The position numbers were made by a program, and so were the translations under genes. This document shows positions 34,532 through 44,795 of a stretch of 64,000 nucleotides of DNA, piece by piece (the stretch's first letter is position 1; every line of letters starts with the position of its first letter). Below the pieces are notes generated by a model that was given only the letters and a program-made list of their open reading frames with translations, had not been told where the DNA came from and did no database searches. The DNA lies in NCBI RefSeq assembly GCF_020536995.1, contig NC_068362.1:3009173-3073172 (forward strand), in the 5' to 3' direction. This DNA is from Dreissena polymorpha. Taxonomy: Eukaryota; Mollusca; Bivalvia; Myida; Dreissenidae.

Positions 34532-36766
34532 ATGATGGAGACACAGGACTACCCTGGTCCTTACTGTCAAGTGCTGGGCATCACAAATGCAATGCTACAT
34601 AGCAAACCTGAAAACTTCCAGAAATTAACACTCACTAATGGAGCAGTTTTAGAAATATGGAAGATTGCTAAGGATGAAAATATCCACAGCAGTGAACTTA
34701 TCTGTTTGTTGGCTTTCTTTGATGAAGCATTACTGAACTGTAAGGAACATGCAGTTATGATGAAAATTCAGCGTCTGTCTGAAAACAAAAAAAAGCTGCA
34801 ACATAAAAAAAAGATCAAATGTGCAAAAACTGTGCTAGAGTTGTTGAGGCAAGATTTCACAGACTGCAAACATTTTGAACAAATTGTGCCTGCCAAAACA
34901 TCAAATAATGCATCCAATGAAAGCATAGATTTGACTGTGTGCCAACAAGTGATTGAAATTTCGTGTCCTACCGGTAGTAGTTCATCTGAAAAATGCCTGA
35001 ATCATGAAAACACACAGTCCGTGTCTTGTCAAACAAACTTCGAGTTTAATGATGATTTGGACAATGCAAAATATTACAAGGGACAAAATTGTCACAAAAC
35101 CAGGTTTTCATTGTGAAAAAAAAAATCTGATAAAGGGAGAAAACTCAAACTGAACTTTTGAAATGACCAAAAAAAATTAACCCCCTTTGTAAGTTTTTTT
35201 TTTTTTAAATCTATTTTTAGTCGTGGCGACCTTGACATTGGAGATATTGACGTGATTCTTTCGTGGGACACACTGTCCCATGATGGTGAACAAATGTGCC
35301 AAATGATTTTAAAATCTCACAATGAATGACATAGTTATGGCCAGGACAAGCTCATTTATGGCCATTTTTGACCTTTGAACTCAAAGTGTGACCTTGACCT
35401 TGGAGATATCGACGTAATTATTTCGCGCGACACACCGTCCAATAATGAACAAATGTGCCAAATGATTTTAAAATCTGACGATGAACGACATAGTTATGGC
35501 TCGGACAAGCTCATTTATGGCCATTTTTGACCTTTGAACTCAAAGTGTGACCTTGACCTTGGAGATATCGACGTAATTATTTCGCGCGACACACCGTCCA
35601 ATGATGGTGAACAAATGTGCCAAATGATTTTAAAATCTGATAATGAACGACATAGTTATGGCCCGGACAAGCTTATTCCGCCAGCCCGCCAGCCAGCCCG
35701 CCCGCATTCGCCAATCTAATAACCAGTTTTTTCCTTCGGAAAACCTGGTTAATAATATGACAAAATATTTGTGTACAAAACAAAACAAGACTTTAAATAA
35801 ATTAAACAAGAACTTTGACTTGGCAAAGTGCAAAATCGCAGAATTGGAAAAAAGACGTGGACATTATTCCATAAAGAATGTAAATAAAAGAGAAGAAATT
35901 GCCCGCACAAATTTGAAAAAACTTCGCGCAATAAAATCAAACCAAACTCTAACGGAGAGGAAATTAAGAACGCTGACCACTGAAGCGCTAAATTTGAAAA
36001 AAATTGTCAAAGAAATGGACACGAAAAACAAATTATTATGTAAGCACAAAAAAACAACAGTAAGCTGCGAAACAAAGTAGAAAATCTGAAAACAACGTGT
36101 GAGTGTGACTCCGTAAATGATGGATGCATTTCGCATGATTTGTTAGACAAAGTTAACATGTTGAATCATCAGATTTCTGAAAAAGACCAACTCTTGATGG
36201 ATTTACAGCAAGAACTCTATGATATGAAACAACAATTTGAACAAAAGCCTGAAACAAAGCAAAATGGAGTTTACAGTGAAAATATAAGACTGTGTATCAT
36301 TCAGTTAGTTGGACTAGAAGTTGCTGTTGAAAAAGTTGCGCCTGTAATACAGACAGTTAGCGAAAGTATTTTTAATACGGTTATTCCACAAAATCAGCTA
36401 CCCAACAAAACAACCGTCCAAACAATTGTAGATGAAGGGCAATATGTTGTCAAAGCGTATATAGGGGAAAGACTGAACAATTGCAACCAGTGGGGCATTA
36501 GTCGTGATGGCACATCAAGAAAAAAACACAAAATTTAGGATACATCAATTGCACTGGATAATGGGGAAGTCTCCAGTCTGGGATTTACTCATGTTGCACG
36601 AGAGACTGGAAAAGCCATACAAGAGGTAACAGAGCAGAGGCTAACTGAGATTGCAACAACATTCAACCAAATAAAACCAACAGAAGATTTCATCAGGCAG
36701 TCATTATCAAAACTAGCCTTCACCATGAGTGATCGAGCTAGTTTAGCTAGTTTAACTCTGACTTAG
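34532..36766 (+). pseudogene. transposase-like gene relic
   Basis: After a TTTTAG acceptor the first segment (34532-35097) starts METQDYPGPYCQVLG and is rich in Lys near its middle. A Lys/Leu/Asn coiled coil follows after the nested element (35751-36076). The last part (to 36766) has VVKAYIGERLNNCNQWG, then SRDGTSRKKHK, then SLGFTHVARETGKAIQE. The D-G-T-S motif is known to me from many uncharacterised metazoan transposon proteins and may hold the first acidic catalytic residue. The gene is broken by the nested element, a frame change near 36070 and a TAG at 36536-36538. It ends too early to hold a full catalytic domain. Confidence 0.5.
35098..35750. mobile_element. small element with AACCAGGTTTTC ends and internal repeats
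   Basis: Perfect 12-bp ends AACCAGGTTTTC and GAAAACCTGGTT. Inside are three tandem units of about 161 bp (from about 35229) beginning GACCTTGACCTTGGAG. A CCGCCAGCCCGCCAGCC-type GC tract is near the right end. It interrupts the transposase-like gene and so is the youngest layer here. Confidence 0.8.
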
Positions 36767-38237
36767 TTAACATTAGAACAATATTTCTATATACAAACTA
36801 TTAAAAAATAAAGTGTTTGAAAAATTGACTGGGGTTGCTAATTGTGTATTTAATATGTCCAATTACACTTTTTAATAATCCAGGGTGAGTGCGTAATATT
36901 ATTATAATCAAACAATGAATGGAATCTTCACTCAGATAAGATCTATTTATTTACGAAATGATTATGCATAAATTGTGGGACAGTTGTGAATAAATCAACG
37001 AAACCACACCTTCATCCAATCAAAAAATATACCATGTGAAGTTGAACAATAGCGATTGGTTAAAGGCGTATCCAACGATAGTGTTATTATTTTTGATTGG
37101 TCAGAAGTAGTTTGTAGCAGAACCGTTGTGCATATCATTAACGGATAACTTTTTTAGGCATGACGCAATAAAGACAAATGATCAAAAGGATGCCAACACT
37201 ACACTTTACACTTTGATCTTAGTCAAAAGGCCGAGAAGCGATAATTGGTGTCATAAAGACAACTGCACCTGTTGACAGTTTGTATTTACACGGATTAACT
37301 TTAAATGGGTACAAGTGTCAGCAGGCGATTTTCTATTGTTCTTAGCAGACAACGGACGATGTATCAATAGACAAATTGCTATGTATAAATTTCGCCACTT
37401 TACCGTACGTCACAAATGTTTAATATTTTCGAAGTTATTTTTACATGTTTTTATTTGGACTTATTACGAAGATTAATGAATTTAAAAACCAATGTTAACA
37501 TGCAGTATTTTGTTATCGGCGGACATTTAAGTAAAAGACGAGTCGGCCTTACCGTAAACAGTCATCATTCCTCCGCTTCGCAGATTTATTACTTTAAAAA
37601 AAACGGCACAGAAATATGTTTTTTTTAATTTTTATTTAGTACCTCATCCATAAGTCGAGTTGACTTTTAAAGTCAATTTTGAGAGCGTTTTTAGGTCGAC
37701 TTATGGCCGCAAATTTACGATACCCAATGTTTATATATTGAGAAATTGAGTGTTTATCGGTGGTCTAAAATACTATTGCGGTTTATATTTAAACTGAAAT
37801 CATTTTTATTAAATCATATTTTACAAGAAACTTTTTTAAATAGCATTAAACTTAATTGAAGATCTTACATTGATTCCGCCATAAATCATTATTTATTATT
37901 ACTATTATGTTATTTAAATAAAAGCATCAATTATAAAAAAACAACATTGTGTTATTTAAATCTTAAATTTACCTACAATTTCCTAACAGAATTCGTTTTT
38001 CAGAGGTAGCTCATTCATTTCCCTTAATTCTTAACCGTAGGCATAGCATTAATTACTCAAATCAAAATTAATCCACAGTTTGCAAATAAATGCCCCTAAT
38101 GTTATTGTAAGCCAATAATAGGTGTCAATAACACCTCGTTGTAGGTATACCACCTCTGTAAAAACCAATTTACTGAAACCTCCACGGCATTTATTATATA
38201 AATCAATTTACCGAAACCTCCAGCACCCAAAAGATAC

Positions 38238-38337
38238 CACCGAGTGAAAATATCACCAAGTGAAAATATCACGCAGTGAAACAAAATTCACAAAGTGAAC
38301 CAAATTTCACCGAGTGAATAAAATACAGCAAGTGACC
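38238..38337. repeat. palindromic array, right fragment
   Basis: ATCACCAAGTGAAA-type units continue directly after the 9-bp duplication of the MULE-like element. Confidence 0.75.
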
Positions 38338-38994
38338 AGCGGACAAAGAACAGAAGTACATACAGCAGTTGTATTAAAATTAACTGAGAAGAAAAAATAT
38401 ATAACGCTATTTGTTTATTTAGTGTAGCCTTCGTTCACGAAAACGAAAGTGAAAGTTTCAAACTAGAATATACAGTTAATGTCTAGCAGTAGCCTGACAT
38501 ATAACACGTTAGTGGGAAACCAAATATGAAATACAGATACAAATCAACAACAGGGAGATAACTAAGTACAGAAAGACTAATTTTAGAAAGCAATTGCACG
38601 GTTCGATTACACGGTCGTTGACGAAATATGCAGCACAGTTAAAAATAGTATAAAGCCTGAGTTCCGTAAAAGGCTTTATACTAGTGAAATGTTACTGTAA
38701 ATAAGGACTGTATGACCTTAAATTACTTAATTATTGCTTAAAATACGGACAAATACGGATGCTAAGAATCAAAATTGAAGATGGCTGACAAATTATTTGT
38801 AAACAATGGCCAATTAGAAATTTAAAATACGAATGGATTTTTAGCTCGCAGCGCCATTTATTGTAGAATAGACACTACAACAAGATCTATACTTACGTTT
38901 TGTCGCTGCCTTCAGTCACTTGCGTACAGGATCACCAGGATTATCTTGGCTTTTCCAAGGAGATCGAAAATACGTCTTGTACAAGGAATAGCAG

Positions 38995-39072
38995 AACCGG
39001 AACTGGAGACTATTTCCCAGTAGCCACTCCAGGACAGGTCGGGACGGTCTAGTCGAACCGGTCTTTCCCACA
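38995..39072. repeat. 78-bp dispersed repeat, copy 2
   Basis: Same length and orientation as 12587-12664, about 92% identical by eye. Confidence 0.8.
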
Positions 39073-39399
39073 GTATATTCTTTAATGTGACATGAATGAA
39101 CCTCAGAGGCAAATGGGCGCAAATATAAATATTTTTTACAGACTTACATGTGTCGGCCAAACTCATCATCTTTATCCAGCGATAAATTGTTGATGCGCGA
39201 ATAAAACTGCGTTCGATTTGCTGCACAATTTGTAGATTATTGTCCACGTTTCGTCATTGATTGAGCAAACATTAAAACATTTTTATTTAACAACAAAGTC
39301 GTTTATAAGTTTATTGCCCATTCTCTAATGTTTGAGAAAAGTTATGCGGTGCTTGTTTCGCGCGAAACCACGATCTTTTAAGTAAGCATTCGAAATGGT

Positions 39400-39525
39400 A
39401 GCAGGCTCTTTCGGCCCCAAATCGACCAGGCTACAAACGGGTGTCGGCACTTTCGGACCCAAGCTCTTTCGGCCCCGGTTTTTTTCAGGCTCATTCGGCC
39501 CAAGCACCAGGCTTTTCGGTCCCGT
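39400..39525. repeat. imperfect TTTCGGCCC repeat
   Basis: Five units with CTCTTTCGGCCCC, ACTTTCGGACCC, CTCATTCGGCCC or similar, spaced irregularly. On the minus strand they read as repeated L-G-P-K. Confidence 0.6.
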
Positions 39526-40456
39526 TTTTTATTTGAATAAATAGTTGAAAATATGTTGGTCGAAACAATTTGAAACTATGGAATATTGTTTATTACAGTA
39601 GTATATTGTCTTTACTGAGGATTAATGCATTTGAAATAAGATTCTCTTGTCTTTTGCCTCAGGTATATCGTCGTCGAAATGAGGAGAATAGATACAAGAG
39701 TATGGAACGGCTTTGAAAATAAAACAAACTATAAAATAATTCCTATTACATATATTTGGATAATTTGAAAATTATAATAATAAGGAATGCATACGTCTTA
39801 ACAACACAATACATTAATTTACTATAATGTAATTACATAATTTACTGCACACAAGTTGTTAATTTTATTAATAACTCAATTACATCATCAAAATAATCAT
39901 CATATTAATATTAATCATCATCATTCATCATCAGAGTCACAATCATCAGCATAATAATAATAATCATAATTATCATCATCAATATAATCATCATAAGAAA
40001 CATCAGCATTTAAATCATCATCATTATAATCAGCATAATTACACCATAATCTGCAGCATCATAATAATCACCAGCATCAAAATAAGCATTATTATAACAG
40101 CATATTCATCATTATAACAATAATATTCATCTTTATTATCATCAACGTAAATTTCGTCATAAATTACGTTACAACATAACCTAATTGAGTTATGAATTGA
40201 CACTAATGAACGAATCCATTATTGTTTTATAGACACTAATCAATTTATTTTCAAAAACAATCAGAGTATCAATTTTTATTCTAATTGACAGCATACACTT
40301 CACACATCGTTAAATCGTTAAACAGATGTTATTTTCTTTAATTACTTCGACCCCGTCATTCATTATTGAATGAAGCCATTGTCTAGCACACTCGCACCTA
40401 TGCCGGTTTTTATGATCTTTATCAGGTTGTTAAATACATGCGTGGTGGTTAAGGTT

Positions 40457-41003
40457 ATACCATACCATACCATATTCTTTATTGCATAAAACATGTACAA
40501 TGTTTATAGCAAACAGTATATAGAACACATATACAGTGGGTAAGACATACAATCAACAACAATGGTTAACAAGAGCATAGTTAGTACATATGCAAACAAT
40601 GATGTATAAAATGATATTAACAATTGTAATACTTATTTTTTAATCACTATGCAGTGTTCTGGACTTATTTGCAAAAAATATGAATTTTGCTAAATTATTC
40701 AGTACAATTTTTGATTCTGAGTTTATAGGTGCGGTACATTTATTTACAGTAGGCCATCGGCAAAAATAAGGTTTGATTAATTTTTTTCTGAGATCCTTGT
40801 ATTTTGGGCAAACTTACAAAAAGTGATATTCCGATTCTATCGCGTTCATATTGCAAAAAATGCAAAGCCGTTCATTTTGCGGAGTATTTGAATATCGTCC
40901 AGTTTCTATAGCAAGCTGATGTGATGACGTTCGCAATTGAGCCAGTGATCGCTTAAGGTAATTTTCTTTGATTACATCTAAGTATTTTTCACGGGTAAAT
41001 GTA
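40457..41003 (-). pseudogene. 3' end of a CR1-like LINE
   Basis: Minus-strand reading from about 41003 to a stop at 40640-40642 gives REKYLDVIKENYLKRSLAQL, then a CIFC with EYHFL and VCP, the C-C-H-C pattern near the end of CR1-like ORF2, then RKKLIKPYFCRWPTVNK. One in-frame stop lies between HFL and VCP. A 3' untranslated region ends in AATAAAG followed by a TATGG pentamer repeat (40457-40474), the usual microsatellite tail of this group. The 5' part, including the reverse transcriptase core, is missing, as is typical for truncated insertions. Confidence 0.75.
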
Positions 41004-41412
41004 TGTTAAATAGTTTATTTAAGTCTCATCCACAATTCATCATAACAATTATTACAAATATGCATAGCATGTATGAATGTGGCCATTCTTAGTGAATTAT
41101 AAGAGACTATATATCAAAATCTCATAAAAGCTGACATAAAATACAACATATCATAATATATTACACTTATCAAACTAAAATGTATCTATTTTAAGTTTTA
41201 ATAATTATTATGTTCACTGTAAAACTATACTAATCTATTTACATATTAAAACTTTATTAATTTCTGCTAATCAAGACATTTAGGTATTTGTCTAAAATGG
41301 CATTAAAACATGACATTAAGAGTTGATGTTTTCAGGTAACTTTACAAACTATTTTCCGTTAAAAAAACAGTATATAAAATAATAATAAAAACAAAATAAT
41401 AATGTAATCTTT
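41004..41412. other. left flank of the recombinase array
   Basis: AT-rich, no gene. The last bases before the array are AATCTTTT. A 14-bp sequence AATTTCTGCTAATC (41259-41272) reappears inverted just right of the array (63255-63268). Confidence 0.5.
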
Positions 41413-41496
41413 TTTATTTTATGCTTTCCGGTGGTTTATAGAGAAATATCAGTGAAATAAAAGTGGTATTTCACTGTTTCAAACAGTGAAACATAA

Positions 41497-41524
41497 CAGT
41501 GAAAAATATCGTTATTTTTCACTG
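41497..41524. other. 5' hairpin of the unit (first of seven)
   Basis: Perfect 12-bp stem CAGTGAAAAATA/TATTTTTCACTG with a TCGT loop. A second, overlapping set of GTGAAAT/ATTTCAC and TTTCACTG/CAGTGAAA pairs lies at 41451-41490. Present unchanged in every unit, about 85 bp from its start; could be recombinase binding or transcription related. Confidence 0.7.
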
Positions 41525-41679
41525 TTTCAGTTAGATACTGGAACTACTTCCCCAATAACCCCATGGTGAGCCTCAATTGCAATTTTCATTCAAGGGAGAC
41601 TAGTCTACTTGAACCTGAAACACACATTTACCTCCCTTAAACATAATTATTTCGTCTGCTGCTTAACTCTTTAACAACA

Positions 41680-43951
41680 ATGGATGAATTGGAAAACAAT
41701 GAAATAAATCTTCTTTTCTCAAATATCTTTGACTTTGATGACTTTTTTAATGAAATGAATGAACAAGATGATGACAGCGCTTCAAAATCACAAGAAATAA
41801 CATCAGCAGCACCAACAGCAGGAGCAGCAACATCAGCCCCACATCCACTGGTAACAGCATCAACACAGGAAGAAAAAGAACAAAACCCAACATCAACACC
41901 AACAAGGAATTTCAGATCTGTAAGTGTGGATAGCTTTCTGCTTGAAAACGAAAATTTAAATACAAAAAAGAAAACCGACAATGACATCAGACTTTTCAAA
42001 ACTTTCCTAAAAAGTCACAAAAATGAGGCAAGAAATATTGAAAATATACCACCTCATGAATTGAACCCTCTGGTCTGCGAGTTTTTGTTGGGTGTGACTA
42101 AAAAAGATGGATCAGAGTATGAACCCACATCTTTGAGGGCATTTTTAAGCTCAATCGACAGGCATTTAAGGCACATGAACTACAAGCACTCTTTGATAAA
42201 TGACCCTGAATTTGCCAAAGTGAGAGAAGTATTAAAAAGTAAACAAAAAGCTCTGAAAAAAGAAGGTTATGGAAATAAACCGCATCAAGCCCAGGCATTA
42301 ACAAATGAACATATTGAAGCTATGTACGCAGCTAAAACTCTGGGAGAATCAAGCCCAAGAGCTCTATTACACTCACTGTGGCTTATATGTACAACCCATT
42401 TTGGGATGAGAACCGGCAAGGAAATTCACACCCTATGCTGGGGTGATGTCAGCCTTGGAATCGATTTTGAAACTGGTGAAGAATTCATCACCTTCGACAC
42501 TGAGCGTCAGACAAAAACCCGTACTGGTGAAAATCCTAGGGATATAAGGTGATTTTCCTACTTTAATATATTTGTACACAAATCTGAATTGATAATTTTT
42601 TATTTATATAAAAACTGGTACTGTTTATAAAATATTTAAATGGAATTTTTCTTTAGTAAAAATAATACAAACATGGAGGATATGTGTTGGTTAAGGTAGA
42701 ATATTGATTTTATTTCACGAGTGATCATAGAAATTATTATTTTTACGAGTGGCGAAGCCACAATTGAAAATATATATTTTCTATTATCACAAGTGAATTT
42801 ATAGACCTTTTTTTACAATATAATTCTTATTTGTATTATTAATATACAGTAGACTTCACTTTTGTTGGAATAGTATTTAATTTAAACAAAACATTTAATG
42901 CAACACACATTTTAACTATTCATAGGAAAGTCAAGCCACGGGCATATGCAGTTCCCGAACAACCTGACAGAGATCCGGTGCATCTCTACAAGCTATATGC
43001 CGACAAACGCCCTGTTGACATGATGACAGAAGACAGCCCCTTCTTCTTAACTCCTGGCAACAAGACACAGCAATGCTGGTTCAGGAAGTCTGCCATGGGA
43101 ATAAACAAGCTATACAGCATAATGACCGAGATGAAAACAGATGCTGGTATTCAAGAGCCAAGAATCACCCCATACAGGTCAAAACCCCATATTATATACA
43201 CTACTTTCATAACAAGACTAAAATATATAATAAAAATCACTTACCTCCCATTTATTAAGTAGGTGTTGTTTGTCCAATTTACATGCTACAACACTCAAAA
43301 TTTTAATTCATAAAATCTCCTGTACTCGACTAGTACTATTCCTCTACTTTCCGGTTCCATTACATCCAGTACTTGACAGACCACCATGTATTTATTGAAG
43401 TGTTTCAAGAGCACACAAAACAATTACAACTTATATCTTATGTAATATGTCATGTGTACCGTTGAATATCGATTTTATTTTTACCATAGAAATAAACTTT
43501 TTTCAGTGCAAGAAAGCACTTGATTCAGAAGCTGAATGACGAGAATGTTCCTGCTCATCAAATAATACAGATTTCAGGGCACAGAAATATTAACAGCTTA
43601 AATAATTACAGCAGTTTGAACAAGGAACAGTCAAAAAATATTTCAAAAATACTTTCTCATTCAAACCAGTCAGTTGAAAAGCACAACCGCACAGCCACTG
43701 CCACTGCGTCAGCCACACCTGCATCAAGTGATTTTCCGATGGCCCGAGGATTTTTTGTCAACTCACATTTCCAGGGCAATGTAACATTTAATTTTCACAA
43801 CTCTGAATCTTACATGGGCCTTTCCCAGACACAGAACGTAGTCAATCACCAGAGGCAATCTCCATCCCGTACACCGGCGGTAACCGCAGATTCCCCTGTA
43901 CAGCGACACTACAAGCGAATCCGTCTTATTGCAGAGAGTGACAGTGATTGA
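41680..43951 (+). CDS. Crypton tyrosine recombinase, copy 1
   Basis: Exons 41680-42548, 42926-43177 and 43507-43951, with AG|GTGATT and AG|GTCAAA donors and CATAG and TTTTCAG acceptors, give 521 residues. Residues 1-95 are acidic then Ser/Thr/Ala-rich; about 98-205 form the helical core-binding domain; about 208-420 the catalytic domain; the tail has FFVNSHFQGNVTFNFHNS and ends ESDSD. Catalytic residues seen: R244 (FGMRTGKEIH), K279 (ERQTKTRTG), R376 in YSARKHL, H399 (SGHRN) and Y408 (NNY), with the canonical nine-residue H to Y spacing. The first His of the H-x-x-R box is Tyr373. The family (DUF3504-type, related to the domesticated ZMYM, QRICH1 and KCTD1 segments) cuts and rejoins DNA through a 3' phosphotyrosine. 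This copy has Phe22 and a private AGA codon at Arg182. An AATAAA is at 44205-44210. Splicing is inferred from frame continuity. Confidence 0.85.
42714..42796. other. degenerate hairpin inside intron 1 (first of seven)
   Basis: Contains TTCACGAGTGATCATAGAAA and ACGAGTGGCGAAGCCAC, clearly related to the terminal palindrome but decayed on the right side (ATTATCACAAGTGAAT). It is in every unit, so the element carries two generations of the same hairpin. Confidence 0.65.
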
Positions 43952-44373
43952 TATCGAAACCATTTAGCACAAAAACACTGTTGAAATATGTTTGCGTTCC
44001 TAGTTTAATCCAGTTATGTGTTATTAATCCAGCAAGTCGTAAAAGTGTTGTTCAACATGGCGAGCACTTTCGTAACTTTGAGATCAGTTGAATACACAAA
44101 TTACTACGCCAGTATATGCAACACTATTAATTTCATAATAATTTAAATTAAACTATTGTTTGTAATAATATTGAATGTATAAAGTATGAAAAAGATATAT
44201 GTTGAATAAAACATTGATTTTAATAGTAATACACTTTTTACAGATGTGAACTATTTTCTTGTGTAGTAAGTTCTTTGTGCGTTCTAAAAATTGAGGCACC
44301 CCACGGGGAAACTTAATGAGGCAAATTCGGAAAATTAACAAAACTACAAAAATAAGCATAAAATAAAAAGAAA

Positions 44374-44520
44374 ATTTGTTGGTTTCGGTAGCATATCGAA
44401 TTTAATTCACTCGTGATCATAGAAAAAAATATTTTCACTCGTGGCTACGCCACTCGTGAAAATATAAATTTCTATGATCACTCGTGAATTAAATTCGATA
44501 TGCTACCGAAACCAACAAAT
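44374..44520. repeat. 147-bp terminal palindrome of the unit (first of seven)
   Basis: Arms of about 52 bp begin ATTTGTTGGTTTCGGTAG and end CTACCGAAACCAACAAAT; the centre holds TCACTCGTGG-CTAC-GCCACTCGTGA. Matching positions: 47490-47636, 50606-50752, 53722-53867, 56837-56983, 59954-60100 and 63070-63216. It ends eight bases before the unit junction. Copies 1-6 have a two-base mismatch in the left arm (TCACTCGTGA); copy 7 has the pairing form TCACGAGTGA. Could act as recombinase recognition sequence or as a transcript end; function unproven. Confidence 0.85.
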
Positions 44521-44795
44521 ATCCTCTATTTATTTTATGCTTTCCGGTGGTTTATAGAGAAATATCAGTGAAATAAAAGTGGTATTTCACTGTTTCAAAC
44601 AGTGAAACATAACAGTGAAAAATATCGTTATTTTTCACTGTTTCAGTTAGATACTGGAACTACTTCCCCAATAACCCCATGGTGAGCCTCAATTGCAATT
44701 TTCATTCAAGGGAGACTAGTCTACTTGAACCTGAAACACACATTTACCTCCCTTAAACATAATTATTTCGTCTGCTGCTTAACTCTTTAACAACA

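Larger units (their letters stand above)
33364..36841 (+). mobile_element. DNA transposon with TTAGCAACCCC ends
   Basis: Terminal inverted repeats TTAGCAACCCCAG and CTGGGGTTGCTAA, flanked by TTGTG (33359-33363 and 36842-36846). The empty site is preserved in copy A (around 490-510, reverse strand), which confirms both borders and the 5-bp duplication. It carries a transposase-like gene relic (34532-36766) and a nested small element (35098-35750). Superfamily not assigned. Confidence 0.85.
32698..37722 (+). mobile_element. TA-flanked inverted-repeat element, copy B
   Basis: Ends TACCGTACATTCGCGG and CCGCAAATTTACGATA with CATAAGTC motifs just inside, TA at both borders. Without the insertion at 33364-36841 it is about 1.5 kb. 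Its body matches 1-1161 inverted. Pogo/Tc1-type affinity is suggested by the TA and the end sequence, not by any protein. Confidence 0.7.
32160..38228. mobile_element. Mutator-like (MULE) non-autonomous element with long terminal repeats
   Basis: Left end GGGTTATGGAGGTTTCGG and right end CCGAAACCTCCAGCACCC begin inverted repeats of about 70-90 bp that share GGTTTCGGTAAATTG twice. An exact 9-bp duplication AAAAGATAC flanks the element (32151-32159 and 38229-38237), the size typical of Mutator-like elements. No transposase belongs to it. Most of its length is a later insertion (32698-37722). Confidence 0.75.
38338..40456. other. no gene accepted; several simple repeats
   Basis: Holds the 78-bp dispersed repeat (38995-39072), a short TTTCGGCCC repeat (39400-39525), and an imperfect ATC/ATA-rich microsatellite (about 39890-40150). 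A 111-residue minus frame (38912-39247) spans the dispersed repeat and is not recognised. Confidence 0.45.

Noticed and set aside
1-37722. The matching sequences at 1-1161 and 32698-37722 as LTRs of one element
   Set aside because: They are in opposite orientation and each has its own TA-bordered end; they are two copies of one DNA element.
41637-41999. 120-residue minus-strand frame, repeated in each unit
   Set aside because: It is antisense to exon 1 of the recombinase, and its Ser-rich composition mirrors the sense codons.
43520-43951. Exon 3 of the recombinase as a separate small gene
   Set aside because: Joining it to exon 2 in frame restores the R-K box and the catalytic Tyr spacing, so it is an exon.
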